A stretch of 54,478 bases of DNA from NCBI RefSeq assembly GCF_039812505.1, contig NZ_JBDIAQ010000007.1:1-54478 (forward strand), read 5' to 3'. The notes under the pieces are model-generated. The model did no database searches. It saw nothing but the letters and a program-made list of their open reading frames with translations, and was not told where the DNA came from. Made by a program: the position numbers and the translations under genes. Source of the stretch: Intrasporangium_A sp039812505 (GTDB lineage: Bacteria > Actinomycetota > Actinomycetes > Actinomycetales > Dermatophilaceae). Below, one piece after another: positions 26,800 through 36,500 of the stretch. How positions within the stretch are numbered: position 1 is the stretch's first letter; every line of letters begins with the position of its first letter.

Positions 26800-27495
26800 A
26801 TGACCATCACCACCGACCCGGCCACCCGGCCGGCCCCACCTGCCCGGCCCGCCCCGGCGCCGAGCCACCGGCAGCGGCGCAACCCCAAGCTTGCCGGGCT
26901 CGGCCTGGCCGTCGTCGCGCTCGGCGGCCTCGCCGGCGCCTACCTGGCCAGCCAGGGCGGGCAGCAGGTGAGCGTGGTCGCCCTCACCGCGCCGATCCGG
27001 GCCGGGCAGCCGGTGACCGCGGCGCAGCTGGGCAGCATCGAGCTGCCCGCCGGGACCGGCCTGGACACCATCCCGGCCGCGCAGCTGCCCGACCTGCCGG
27101 GCAAGTACGCCAACACCAACCTGCCCAAGGGCGCGCTGCTCGCGCCCAGCCAGCTGCAGGACGGGCTCTACCCGCCCAAGGGCCAGTCCATCGTCGGGGT
27201 CGCCCTCAAACCCTCCCAGCTGCCCGCCCGCGGCCTGCTGCCCGGCGACCAGGTGCGCCTCGTGATCACCTCCGCGCAGCCCGGCACCGCCCCAGGACGG
27301 GACCAGCCCACCGGCACCCTGTGGCCGGCCCGCGTCGTCACGGTCGGGACGCCCAACGACGAGGGCAGCACCACCGTCGACGTGCAGGTCAGCCAGGCGG
27401 TCGCCGGGCCGCTCGCCGCGGCCGCCGGCGGCGGCAACCTGGCCGCCGTCCTCGATCAGGGCAGCGCGAACGCCGCGGCATCGGCGGGGGAGTGA
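26800..27495 (+). CDS. cpaB: SAF domain protein, CpaB/RcpC-like pilus assembly component
   Basis: 231 residues. A disordered N-terminus is followed by one membrane helix ('LAGLGLAVVALGGLAGAYLA', about 28-50) and the SAF domain 'TAPIRAGQPVTAAQLGSIEL' with 'LPKGALLAPSQLQD'. The rest is beta-rich ('LPARGLLPGDQVRLVI'). This is the CpaB/RcpC architecture of Tad pilus systems, where the protein lies outside the membrane and assists pilus assembly. The next five genes are Tad components in canonical order, which supports the call. It starts 34 bases after the parA partner gene, so the pilus operon probably begins with parA. The Shine-Dalgarno (CTCTCGGGGACC region) is unremarkable. Confidence 0.8.
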   Translation: MTITTDPATRPAPPARPAPAPSHRQRRNPKLAGLGLAVVALGGLAGAYLASQGGQQVSVVALTAPIRAGQPVTAAQLGSIELPAGTGLDTIPAAQLPDLPGKYANTNLPKGALLAPSQLQDGLYPPKGQSIVGVALKPSQLPARGLLPGDQVRLVITSAQPGTAPGRDQPTGTLWPARVVTVGTPNDEGSTTVDVQVSQAVAGPLAAAAGGGNLAAVLDQGSANAAASAGE

Positions 27496-27499
27496 CCCG

Positions 27500-28321
27500 G
27501 TGGCCGTCTACGCCCTGACCAGCCTGTCCGGCGCGCCCGGGGTGACCACCCTCGCGATCGCCTGGGCCTACCAGAACACCCGGCCGACCCTGATCCTGGA
27601 GGCCGACCCCACCGGCGGGTCACCGATCCTGGCCGGCCCGTTCCGCGGCAACCTGCTGCACGACACCTCCGTGCTGCTGCTGGCCGAGCGGGACCCGGCC
27701 GAGCTGCAGGAGTGGATGTGGCACCACGCCATCGCGCTGCCCGAGACCACCGACCGCAAGGTCCTGCCCGCCGTGGCCAGCCACGCTCAGGCCCGCGCCC
27801 TGGCCGGGACCTGGCCGGGCCTGGCCGACACGGTCCAGCACTTCTCGGCCGGCACCGGCACCGACGTGCTGCTCGACCTGGGCCGGCTCACCCTGGAGTA
27901 CTCGGCCCGGGCGCTGCTGCCGGCCGCCGACGCCGTCCTGGTCCTGACCAGCGCCACCCTGCCGGGCATCAACACCGTCGTGTGGGCCCTCGATGAGCTC
28001 CGCGACACCCTGCAAGCCTCGGGGGACCCCGACCGGCTCGCCGTGGTCCCCGTCCGGGCCGCGACCGGGCTGACCCGTGGGCTGCTGCGCCGGCAGGACC
28101 CGACCGCCGCGGCCCAGCCGTGGAGCCAGGCCGAGATCGCCCGGGCCATCGACCCGACCGCCGTGCTCGGCCCGCTGCCGTGGCGCCCGGAGCAGGCCCA
28201 GGTCTACGCCCACGCCACCCTCGCCCCGAAGGACTGGACCCAGGGCGCCTACAGCCGCGCGGTGAGCACGCTCATGGCCGCCGCAGCCGACCACGTCGAC
28301 GGCAGCGCGGCCGCCGGCTAA
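27500..28321 (+). CDS. TadZ/CpaE-like MinD-superfamily protein with degenerate P-loop
   Basis: 273 residues from GTG 27500, four bases after cpaB. The fold and order of motifs are those of MinD/CpaE proteins ('TLILEADPTGGSPILAGPF', then 'GTDVLLDLGRLTLEYSARAL' and 'AVLVLTSATLPGINTVVWAL'). The P-loop, however, reads 'SLSGAPGVTTLAIAWA': the catalytic and signature lysines of KGGxGKTT are missing. ATP hydrolysis is therefore unlikely, as in several TadZ proteins that act as polar localisation hubs. It would recruit the TadA ATPase coded directly downstream. The C-terminal end of the protein is a stand-alone extension without recognised motifs. Confidence 0.78.
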   Translation: MAVYALTSLSGAPGVTTLAIAWAYQNTRPTLILEADPTGGSPILAGPFRGNLLHDTSVLLLAERDPAELQEWMWHHAIALPETTDRKVLPAVASHAQARALAGTWPGLADTVQHFSAGTGTDVLLDLGRLTLEYSARALLPAADAVLVLTSATLPGINTVVWALDELRDTLQASGDPDRLAVVPVRAATGLTRGLLRRQDPTAAAQPWSQAEIARAIDPTAVLGPLPWRPEQAQVYAHATLAPKDWTQGAYSRAVSTLMAAAADHVDGSAAAG

Positions 28322-28340
28322 CCCACAACAAGGACCACCG

Positions 28341-30047
28341 ATGACCGACACCCACGCCAGCCCCGACCCGGCCGCGCTGCCGCCGCTGATCGCCGCGCGA
28401 CCCGCCGCCCCATCCACCGCGGCCCCGCCCCGGACGGCGGCGCGCCCGCAGGCGCGCCGCCTGGCCGGGCCGCTGCACCCCACCCCGGGCAGCCCCCCGG
28501 CTCACGCCGGGACGCAGGCCCGCACCGGGCCGGACGAGCCCACCACCAGCGCGCCGAACCCGCGGCAGGACACCTCATCGAGCCAGCCCGGGCGGGCGGG
28601 CCGGGGTGGCCCGGCCAGTCGCCCCGGGCCGCTGAGCCAGCCGCTGACCCCGACCCGGGACTGGGACCAGACCAGCTTCCGGATCATCGAGCGCCACGGG
28701 CGGCTGCACCTGCTCGACGACCAGCCGTTCGACCACCGGGCCGTCCGCGAGATCCGCGCCGCACTGGGCAACAGCGTCGACGGGCAGCAGGCCAGCCTGG
28801 AGGCCGACGCGGCCAGGGAGCGTATCGACGACGAGATCGACACGTGGCAGCAGAACCGGCTCGCGGCCGGGCAGCCGCCCCTGACCGGCCCCGAACGGGC
28901 ACAGCTGCACAAGGCGGTGCACGACGCGCTGTTCAAGCTCGGCCGCGCCCAGGCGCTGCTCGAGCTGCCCGACGTGCAGGACCTGGTCATCCGCGGCCCG
29001 CACAACGTGCGGCTGCGCTTCGCCGACGGCAAGGTGGTGCAGTGCCCGCCGGTCGCCGACACCGACGAGGAGCTCATCGAGGACATCCGCCGATGGGCGA
29101 GCACGGTCAAGAACGAGCGGCCGTTCAACCGGGCCAACCCGCACCTCGACCTGGCCCTGACGGACGGCAGCCGCCTGTCCGCGTCCGCCTGGTTCACCGC
29201 CTGGCCCACCGTCACCATCCGCCGCCACCCACTGCTCGACATCGACACCGGCGACCTGCTGCGGATGGGGGCCATCGATGAGGGGATGCAGGCGCTGCTG
29301 CGCGCCGGCATCCGGGCCGGCAAGACGATCGTGGTCTCCGGGCAACCGAAGGCCGGCAAGACCACGGCCATCCGGGCGGTGCTGAACGAGCTGCACCCCG
29401 ACGTGCCGATCGCCACCATCGAGACCGACTTCGAGCTGCACCTGCACCGGCTGCCGCACCGGCACCGCGAGGTGTGGCCCGCCCAGGAGCTGACCGGCGG
29501 CGAGGGCGGCGAGGGCGGGATCACCGTCTCGAAGGCCATCCCCATCTCGCTGCGCGACTCGGTCAACATCATCGTCGTCGGCGAGGTCCGCTCCGATGAG
29601 GTCATCGCGATGCTCGACGCCATGCAGATCGGCACCGCGTCGGTCTCGACGATCCACGCCTCCGACGCGCGCGGCACCATCGACCGGATCGTCTCCTGCG
29701 CGGTCCGGTTCGGCGGGGCCACCGAGAGCTGGGCCTACCGGCAGATCGCGCACACCGTCGACCTGATCGTGCACCTGGCCGTGCTCGACGAGGAGCCGAT
29801 CGGTGGGCGCAAGCTGCGGTTCGTCGACGAGATCTACGCGCCGGCCTACTCCGGCGACGCCCTCGTCTCCGGCGAGATGCTCTACCAGCCCGGGCCCGAC
29901 GGGCGCGGGGTCCCCACCGGCCAGCTGCCCGACTGGATCGAGGACCTGCAACCGTACGGGTTCGACGCCGGCTACTACCTGCGCGGCCGGCGCTCGGCCT
30001 GGCCCGAGCCGCTACCGAGCATCCGGAACACCAGGAGCGGGTCATGA
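28341..30047 (+). CDS. tadA: TadA/CpaF type pilus secretion ATPase
   Basis: 568 residues. The N-terminal ~105 residues are Pro-rich and disordered. The CpaF domain follows ('FRIIERHGRLHLLDDQPFD'), with the Walker A 'SGQPKAGKTTAIRAVLNE' near residue 333 and the Walker B/His-box region 'VNIIVVGEVRSDEVIAMLDA', then 'STIHASDARGTIDRIVSCA'. It is the hexameric cytoplasmic motor of Tad/Flp pili and related archaeal-type secretion machines. Genes for TadB and TadC follow with ATGA overlaps, confirming the Tad operon. The P-loop reads 'GQPKAGKT' where the classic sequence is GxxGxGK: the Lys and Thr are intact. Confidence 0.94.
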   Translation: MTDTHASPDPAALPPLIAARPAAPSTAAPPRTAARPQARRLAGPLHPTPGSPPAHAGTQARTGPDEPTTSAPNPRQDTSSSQPGRAGRGGPASRPGPLSQPLTPTRDWDQTSFRIIERHGRLHLLDDQPFDHRAVREIRAALGNSVDGQQASLEADAARERIDDEIDTWQQNRLAAGQPPLTGPERAQLHKAVHDALFKLGRAQALLELPDVQDLVIRGPHNVRLRFADGKVVQCPPVADTDEELIEDIRRWASTVKNERPFNRANPHLDLALTDGSRLSASAWFTAWPTVTIRRHPLLDIDTGDLLRMGAIDEGMQALLRAGIRAGKTIVVSGQPKAGKTTAIRAVLNELHPDVPIATIETDFELHLHRLPHRHREVWPAQELTGGEGGEGGITVSKAIPISLRDSVNIIVVGEVRSDEVIAMLDAMQIGTASVSTIHASDARGTIDRIVSCAVRFGGATESWAYRQIAHTVDLIVHLAVLDEEPIGGRKLRFVDEIYAPAYSGDALVSGEMLYQPGPDGRGVPTGQLPDWIEDLQPYGFDAGYYLRGRRSAWPEPLPSIRNTRSGS

Positions 30048-30946
30048 CCCCGGCCGGCCCGCTGGGCGCCCTGGCCGGGATGCTGCTGACCGGCGGGGCC
30101 CTGCTGGTCTACCTCGGCGCCACCCGCCGCGACCGGCCCCCACCACCAACAGGCGCCAGGGCGGGGCTGTTCCCGCGGGCCCGGGCCGGGCTGGCCGGGG
30201 CCGTGACGAGGCGGGAGCTGCTCATCCTGGCCGTGACCGCCCTGGCCGGGCTCAGCTACGCGGCGCGGACCGGGTTCTGGGCCGCCGCGCTGCTGGCGCC
30301 GGCTGCCGCGTGGGGGCTGCCCCGGCTGCTCGCCGCCCCGCCGGCCACCCCCGTGGCGCGGCTCGACGCGCTGGCCCAGTGGACCCGGCGGGTGGCCGGG
30401 CTGATCGAGTCCGGCCACCAGCTCAACGAGGCCCTGATCGCCTCGGCCCGCGCCACCCCGCCGGCGATCCAGCCGCAGGTGCAGGCCCTGGTCAACCGGA
30501 TCCGGGCCCGGCAACCCGTGCACCTGGCGCTCTACCAGTTCGGCGACGAGATGGCCGACCCCGTCGCGGACAAGGTCGTCGCGGCCCTCATCAAGGCCGC
30601 CACGGTCACCTCCAGCGCGGTCGCCGCGATCCTGGGCGAGCTCGCCCGGATGACCGCCGACGAGGTCCACTACCGCCACCAGCTCGCCGCCGCCCAGGCC
30701 GGCCCGCGCACCACCGCCCGGGTGGTGACCGGCATCGTCACCCTGATCCTTATCGGGTTCGTCTTCTTCACCCCGCAGGGCGCCGCCTACCAGCAGCCGC
30801 TCGGGCAGCTGGTCCTGCTCGCCCTGAGCGTCATCTACGGCGGGCTGCTCTGGTGGATCCGCGCCGCCTCCCTGCCCCCGGTCGTGCCCCGGTTCATCCG
30901 CACCCCCGCCCACATCCGGGCCCAGCTGGGCGGGGGGCAGCGATGA
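30044..30946 (+). CDS. tadB: TadB-like type II secretion F-domain membrane protein
   Basis: 300 residues, start overlapping tadA (ATGA). Hydrophobic segments occur at the N-terminus ('GALAGMLLTGGALLVYLGA'), around 55-95 and at the C-terminus ('VTGIVTLILIGFVFFTPQGA', 'PLGQLVLLALSVIYGGLLW'). Between them lies a soluble T2SSF-type four-helix domain ('TRRVAGLIESGHQLNEALIA', 'ADKVVAALIKAATVTSSAVA'). With TadC it forms the inner-membrane platform on which TadA works. The order tadA-tadB-tadC and the T2SSF domain make this call safe. Confidence 0.88.
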   Translation: MTPAGPLGALAGMLLTGGALLVYLGATRRDRPPPPTGARAGLFPRARAGLAGAVTRRELLILAVTALAGLSYAARTGFWAAALLAPAAAWGLPRLLAAPPATPVARLDALAQWTRRVAGLIESGHQLNEALIASARATPPAIQPQVQALVNRIRARQPVHLALYQFGDEMADPVADKVVAALIKAATVTSSAVAAILGELARMTADEVHYRHQLAAAQAGPRTTARVVTGIVTLILIGFVFFTPQGAAYQQPLGQLVLLALSVIYGGLLWWIRAASLPPVVPRFIRTPAHIRAQLGGGQR

Positions 30947-31860
30947 GCACCCTGACCGTCCTGACCGCCCTGGCCGGCATGATCGTCGGGGCCGGGGTGT
31001 GGCTGCTGATCAAGGCAGCCGTGCCACCCAACCCGCAGCTGGCCGGCGCGCTGGCCCGGCTCGGCCCGGACAACCTGCGCCGCCGCGACCCGGCCACCGG
31101 CCCGGCCGGCACCGCGGCGCAGCTGCGCCGCGACCGGATCGGCCGCTGGGTCGAACAGCGGCTCGCCGGCCGAACCGGGCTGCTGGCCGCCCCCACCGCC
31201 GACCTGCAGGTCCTGCAGATCAGCCCCGGCTCCTACTGGGGCGACAAGGCCATCACCGCCGCCCTCGGGTTCCTGGCCCCGATCGTGCTGCACCTGGCCA
31301 ACCTCATGCTCGCCAGCCCGGTCCCGGCCGCCCTGCCCGCGATCGCCTCCCCCCTGCTGGCCGGGCTGTTCTGGTTCCTGCCCGACCAGTCGATCCGCAA
31401 GAAGGCCGCCCAACGGCGCAGCCAGTTCGTCCGGGCCGCCGTCGCCTACCTGCAGATCGTCGCGATCCACCGCCGCGCCGAGGCCGGCGCGACCACCGCG
31501 CTGCGCGAGGCCGCCGACATCAGCGACTCGTGGATGTTCACCCGGCTGCGTGAGGAGATCCGCCGCGCCCAGGTCACCGGCATCCCCGCCTGGGAAGGCC
31601 TCGAACAGCTCGGCGCCCGCACCGGCATCCCCGAGCTGAGCGAGGTCGGCGAGATCATGCGCCTGGCCGGCGACGCCGGCGGCGCCGTCTACGAGCCGCT
31701 GCTGGCCCGCGCCAAAACCCTCAGCGACCGGATCATGGCCGAGGACCAGACCCAGGCCCTGACCGCCGCCACCAACGTCAACGCACCCGTCGGCGCGCTC
31801 GTCGGGGTCCTGATGATCTTCATCCTCTACCCCGTCATGACCACACTCATGACCACCTGA
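30943..31860 (+). CDS. tadC: TadC-like type II secretion F-domain membrane protein
   Basis: 305 residues from ATG 30943, overlapping tadB by ATGA. The reading frame could be extended upstream but that would overlap tadA/tadB entirely. Membrane segments lie at 1-25 ('LTALAGMIVGAGVWLLIKAA'), about 95-140 and at the C-terminus ('VGALVGVLMIFILYPVMTTL'). The T2SSF domain is between ('RRAEAGATTALREAADISDS', 'LEQLGARTGIPELSEVGEIM'). It is the second platform protein of the Tad machine. The 117 bases to the pilin gene contain a small palindrome and a fresh Shine-Dalgarno, so pilin may be expressed at a higher level from its own promoter. Confidence 0.88.
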   Translation: MSTLTVLTALAGMIVGAGVWLLIKAAVPPNPQLAGALARLGPDNLRRRDPATGPAGTAAQLRRDRIGRWVEQRLAGRTGLLAAPTADLQVLQISPGSYWGDKAITAALGFLAPIVLHLANLMLASPVPAALPAIASPLLAGLFWFLPDQSIRKKAAQRRSQFVRAAVAYLQIVAIHRRAEAGATTALREAADISDSWMFTRLREEIRRAQVTGIPAWEGLEQLGARTGIPELSEVGEIMRLAGDAGGAVYEPLLARAKTLSDRIMAEDQTQALTAATNVNAPVGALVGVLMIFILYPVMTTLMTT

Positions 31861-31872
31861 CCACTCCGTTCA

Positions 31873-31885
31873 ACAGGCGGCCTGT
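31873..31885. promoter_or_regulatory. Palindrome ACAGGC-N-GCCTGT upstream of the pilin gene
   Basis: Perfect 6-base arms around one base, in the 117-base gap between tadC and the pilin gene. The pilin is preceded by GGAAGGA (about 31965), 8 bases before its ATG. The palindrome could be an operator, or the stem of an attenuator separating tadC and pilin expression; there is no T run for a clear terminator. Confidence 0.4.
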
Positions 31886-31977
31886 CGCAACCAGCACCTA
31901 GCCTGAACCGTGACAAACCCACCTATCCCCGAGCACGCAACCCGCACCCGAGCAGAGCAACCACGGAAGGACCCGGC

Positions 31978-32175
31978 ATGACCACCCGACTCAGCGCCCG
32001 CTACCAGACCATCACCCACCAGGCCCGCGAACGTCTCGCCGAGCTGCTGACCAACCGCGACCGCGGCGACGGCATCCAGTACGCCGTCATCATCGTCGGC
32101 GGGCTGCTCGTCGCGCTCGCCCTGGTGGCAGCCTTCACCGCCGCCATCAACAGCCGCATCAGCCAGATCAAGTAG
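31978..32175 (+). CDS. flp: Flp-type pilin (class IVb-like)
   Basis: 65 residues, a typical Flp size. A basic N-terminal leader ends in 'NRDRGDGIQYAVIIVGG', and a ~20-residue hydrophobic helix follows ('LLVALALVAAFTAAINSRI'). In Flp pilins the peptidase cuts before a short stretch followed by Glu-Tyr at mature positions 5-6 (G/xxxxEY); here the corresponding pair is Gln-Tyr. This would be the major pilus subunit polymerised by TadA/B/C. It is followed by three TadE-like genes with the same Glu-to-Gln exchange. The gene has its own strong Shine-Dalgarno. Confidence 0.85.
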   Translation: MTTRLSARYQTITHQARERLAELLTNRDRGDGIQYAVIIVGGLLVALALVAAFTAAINSRISQIK

Positions 32176-32188
32176 CGCCCTGACCCGG

Positions 32189-32614
32189 ATGCCCGCGCCG
32201 CGCCCGCACCCACAGTCGACCCACCCGCTGGGCCGGCTGGGCAGCCGCGCGCACCGGGAACGCGGCGAGGCCACACAGTTCGCGGTGCTCGCCGGGACCG
32301 CCATCCTGGCCATCTTCACCATCGTGCAGGCGTGGCTGTACTACGCCGCCGGCAACACCGCCCGCTCCGCCGCCCAAGCCGGGCTGCAGGCCACCCGGGT
32401 GCAACACGGCAGCGCCCGCGCCGGACAGCAGGCCGCCCTACAGAACGCGGCCGCGGTCGGCGGCATCACCAACCTGCAGGTTACCGCCAACCGGGGGCCC
32501 GCCCACGCCACCGTCACCGTCACCGGCACCGCCCCCTCGGTGATCCCCCTGCTGACCCTGCCCCCGATCCGCGCCGAGGCCAGCGGCGCCGTCGAAAGAA
32601 CCACAACCCCATGA
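32189..32614 (+). CDS. TadE/TadF-like pseudopilin 1
   Basis: 141 residues starting 13 bases after the pilin stop. A basic leader leads into 'RGEATQFAVLAGTAILAIFT', the TadE-type cleavage/hydrophobic segment, with Gln in place of the usual Glu before Phe. After the ~20-residue helix comes the Ala-rich helical 'AGNTARSAAQAGLQATRVQH' and a beta-rich domain. TadE-like proteins are minor subunits placed at the pilus tip or base. The ATG at 32189 has no clear Shine-Dalgarno and may rely on coupling to the pilin gene. The stop overlaps the next start (ATGA). Confidence 0.8.
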   Translation: MPAPRPHPQSTHPLGRLGSRAHRERGEATQFAVLAGTAILAIFTIVQAWLYYAAGNTARSAAQAGLQATRVQHGSARAGQQAALQNAAAVGGITNLQVTANRGPAHATVTVTGTAPSVIPLLTLPPIRAEASGAVERTTTP

Positions 32615-33087
32615 CCAACCCCCTCCGCGCCTGCCCCCGCCGTGCTACCCGGCTGGTCCGGGACCGCGAGTCCGGCAGCGCCGCCATCCAGCTGGCCATC
32701 ATCGCCCCAGCCGTCCTCGTGCTGATCCTGCTCGCCATCGCCGCCGGGCGGATCTCCCGCGCCGCCACCACCGTCGACCAGGCCGCCTACGCCGCCGCCC
32801 GGGCCGCCTCGATCGCCCGCACCCCCGGCCAGGCCCGCACCGACGCCGCCCACGCCGCCGCCGCCGCCCTCGGCCGGCAGGGCACCACCTGCTCCGGCGG
32901 GGCCAGCACCCACCTCGACCTGACCGGGTTCCACGCCCCCGCCGGCACCCCCGCCCAGGTCACCGCCCGCATCACCTGTCAGGTCGCCCTCGCCGACCTG
33001 GCCATCCCCGGCCTCGGCGGGTCCCGCACCATCGACGCCACCGCAGTCTCCGCCCTCGACACCTACCGAGAAAGGACCACCCCATGA
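32611..33087 (+). CDS. TadE/TadF-like pseudopilin 2
   Basis: 158 residues from ATG 32611, overlapping the previous gene by ATGA. The leader 'RLVRDRESGSAAIQLAIIAP' is followed by the hydrophobic helix 'AVLVLILLAIAAGRIS' and the helical 'VDQAAYAAARAASIARTPGQ', the TadE pattern. Two Cys (about residues 102 and 132) in the C-terminal domain may form a disulfide outside the cell. Again Gln replaces the conserved Glu ('AIQL'). It is a minor pilin of the same assembly line, and its stop overlaps the next start. Confidence 0.8.
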   Translation: MTNPLRACPRRATRLVRDRESGSAAIQLAIIAPAVLVLILLAIAAGRISRAATTVDQAAYAAARAASIARTPGQARTDAAHAAAAALGRQGTTCSGGASTHLDLTGFHAPAGTPAQVTARITCQVALADLAIPGLGGSRTIDATAVSALDTYRERTTP

Positions 33088-33506
33088 CCGGGCGCATCCA
33101 CCGGCTCCTGGGGGAGCGGGACCGCGGCTCCTTCGCGATCCAGTTCGCCGTGCTCGGCCTGACCCTGATCGTGCTGGCCATGTTCTCCTACGACCAGGGC
33201 AACATGATCATGGCCGCTCGCGCCGCCACCACCGGCGCGCAGGAGGCCGCCCGAGCCGCCGGACAACACCTGAGCGCACAGGCCGTGACCGGGGCCAACG
33301 CGCCGGTCGACACCGCCAAGGCTGCCGCCGCCGCCCGCGCCTACCTGCGCGCCGCCGACCTCGCCGGCACCGTCACCGTCACCGGGCAAACCATCCACAT
33401 CACCACCAGCAAGGCCTGGACCCCGACCGTCTTCGCCCTGTTCGGCGCCACCACCGCGACCCGCGCCATGACCGGACAGGCAACCGCCCGCGTCCTCCGC
33501 CAATGA
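33084..33506 (+). CDS. TadE/TadF-like pseudopilin 3
   Basis: 140 residues, start overlapping the preceding gene by ATGA. The leader 'RIHRLLGERDRGSFAIQFAV' has the same Gln-Phe pair, then 'LGLTLIVLAMFSYDQGNMIM' is the hydrophobic helix, and an Ala-rich helical segment and a small beta domain follow ('TVTVTGQTIHITTSKAWTP'). It is a third minor pilin. All three TadE-like genes and the downstream LysM gene are joined by 4-base overlaps, so their products are probably made in fixed proportion. Confidence 0.8.
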   Translation: MTGRIHRLLGERDRGSFAIQFAVLGLTLIVLAMFSYDQGNMIMAARAATTGAQEAARAAGQHLSAQAVTGANAPVDTAKAAAAARAYLRAADLAGTVTVTGQTIHITTSKAWTPTVFALFGATTATRAMTGQATARVLRQ

Positions 33507-36500
33507 CAGGACACCGCCCCATGAGCCGCGCCGCACGCACCCTCCTGACCGGGCTCGCCGCCCTGACCGCCCTGGCCGCGCTCACCGCCGGTATCCCGGT
33601 CGCGCTGCACGCGCTCGCCGGCCCGGCCATACCCGACACGCTGCCCAGCCTCGAGCAGGTCCGCGCGGTCCTGGCCCGGCCCGAGGACGGCACCCTGCTG
33701 CTCGGTGCCCTCAAGTACGCCGGGTGGGCCGGGTGGCTGTGGTTCCTGGCCAGCCTGGCCAGCCACGCGGCCGCCCAGCTGCGCCAGATCCGCTCCGCCC
33801 ACCACGGGAAGGTCATCACCGCGACGGTGCCCCGGCTGGTCCGCGCGGACTGGATCGCCCGCCTCGTCGCGGCCGTGCTCGCGCTCGGCGCGGCCGCCAT
33901 CACCCTGCCGGCCGGCGCGGCACCCGCCCACGCCATCACCGCGGGACAGGCCCAGCCCACCGCCGCGGCCGCTGCTGCAGCCACCCCCGTCCCAGCCGCG
34001 GCCAGCCAGCGTGACGGCCTGCCCGGCACTACAACGGTCACCAGGCATGTGCCCCGCGTGGTCACCGTCGAGACCGGCGACACCCTGTGGGGGATCTCCC
34101 AGCAGCAGTACGGCACCGGATACCAGTGGGACGAGCTGTTCGCCGCCAACCAGGGGGCCCCCCAGGCCGGCGGGCACCTGACCGACCCCGACCTGATCCA
34201 GCCCGGGCTGCACCTGAGCATTCCCGGCAAGACCGACACCGTCACCACGACAACACCCCGGACAGCCAGCCACCACAAGGACGGCCAGACCAGCGCCGGC
34301 CCGCCACCGACCCCACCCCCCGCGGCATCCACACCCGCGACACCCGCCGAGCAGGCGCCCACCAGGCCCGGCACCGCGACAACCCCCCGAGCCCAGCCCC
34401 AGCCGACCCCAACCCCCACACCGGCCCCGACCCAGAGCTCCACCATCAGCAGCGCAGCCGCGCCGGCCCCCGACCCTGGCGGGCACGGGCCGGTCCGCAC
34501 CGTCACCGGGCTGGGCGCCCTCGCCGCAGCCGGGCTGCTCGCGCTCTACACCCGGCGCCGCGCCCGACAGGCCCGCACCCGCCGGCCCGGACAGCCCATC
34601 ACCCTGCCCACCGGGGAGGCCGCCCTCACCGAGGCCCAGCTCCGCGCCGCCGCCGACCCGATCACCGTCCACCACCTGGACCTAGCCCTACGCACCCTCG
34701 CCCACAACGCCACCACCCAGCAGCTGCCTATCCCCGCGCTGCGCGCCGCACGGATCACCCCCGACACGATCGAGCTGTACCTCGCCGACCCGGCCAGCCA
34801 GCTACCCGACCCGTTCACCCCCGCCGTCGACGACCCGGGCGTATGGACCCTGCACCGGGCCGACCTGGACAACACCCTGCTCGAACCAACCCAGGCCGAG
34901 GCCACCCTCGCGCCCTACCCGACACTCGTCACCATCGGACACGACGAGAACCAGGCACACCTGCTCGTCAACCTCGAACAGCTCCGCACCCTGACCATCA
35001 CCGGCCGGCACGAGGACGCGCAGCCGGTCCTCGCCGCGCTCGCGGTCGAGCTGATCGCCTCCGGGTGGGCCGACGCCGCGGACATCACCCTCGTCGGGAT
35101 CCTGCCCGAGCTCGCCGACGCGCTCGGCGCCGGCAACGTCACCTACGTCGACACCCTCGAGCAGGTCCTGGCCGGGCTCAAGCACACCGCGGCCGTCACC
35201 ACCCAGGCCATGACGGTCGCGGACGTCGACACCCCCACCCAGGCCCGCGCCGCCGGGCTCGAGCCGGACGCCTGGACCCCGCACCTGCTCATCACCGGGT
35301 CAGCCCCCACCGGGGCGCAGCGGCGCCGCCTGGAGGCCATCCTCGCCGGGCGGCCGCACACCGCGATCGCCGCCGTCCTCGAGACCCAGCACCCCGAGCA
35401 GGCCCTCGGGCAGTGGCGGCTGCAGGTCACCGGGGCAGCCGCGGCGCTGCTGCAGCCCGCCGGGATCGAGCTGACCCCACAGCGGCTCGACCCGGACACG
35501 CTCGCCCGGGTCATCGACGGGTTCCGCGCCGCCGACACCGCCCACCCCGACCGGCCGGCCTGGGCCGACGGGATCACCGACGAGACCCCCCTCGAGCGGC
35601 TCCCCGACGCTCTGCCCCACCCCGAGGCGACACCCCCCAGCGGCGACACCCCGGTAGGCGCACCGCCCGGGTCGGCGGGCACCGTGACCGAGACCAGGCG
35701 CGGGCCCGACACCGGTGAGCTGGCCGCCATCATCGACCCCGAGCAGGACCTGGCCCACCTCGCCGACGTCATCCCCGCCCCGGCGCGCACCCTGCCCACC
35801 GACCGGCCGGTCCTGCGGCTGCTCGGCCCGATCCGGCTGGACAACCCGCGCGGCCCACGACCGGCCGCGCCCGGCACCGCGCTGAAGATCCTCACCCACC
35901 TGGCCCTCGCCCCCGGAGGACACCACGAAGAGCTCGACCAGGCCGTGTGGCCCGGCCAGAACACCCGCACCGGCTCCCGGGCCGCAGCGCTGGCCCACGC
36001 CCGCAAATGGGTCGGCACCGGCCAGGCCGGGCGCCCCTACCTGGCGCTGCACACCGACGACGGCGGATACCGGCTCGACACTGCCATGACCATCGACTGG
36101 GCCCTCTTCCAGGACCTGGCCGGCCCCCGTGTCGCGGCCGCCGACAGCCAGGACCTCGCCGACGCGCTGCACCTGGTCTACGGCAAGCCCCTGTCCAAGC
36201 CGCGGCTCGCCTACGCCGTCGACCACGAGGCCGCCATCATCGACATGGTCGTCGCCGTCGCGCACGAGCTCGGCGAACGCTACCTGCACGACGGCAAGCC
36301 CCGCGCCGCGCTGTGGGCGCTCGGCAAAGGCCTGGGCGTCGCCCCCGAGAACGAGACCCTCTGGCGCGGCCTGCTCAAAGCCGCCCACCAGCTACGCGAC
36401 CCCGACCGGGTCGACCAGGTCATCCACGACCTGCACGCCCAGATGAACGCCCTCGGCGTCGACCTCGAACCCGACACCGAAACCCTCATCGACCAGATCA

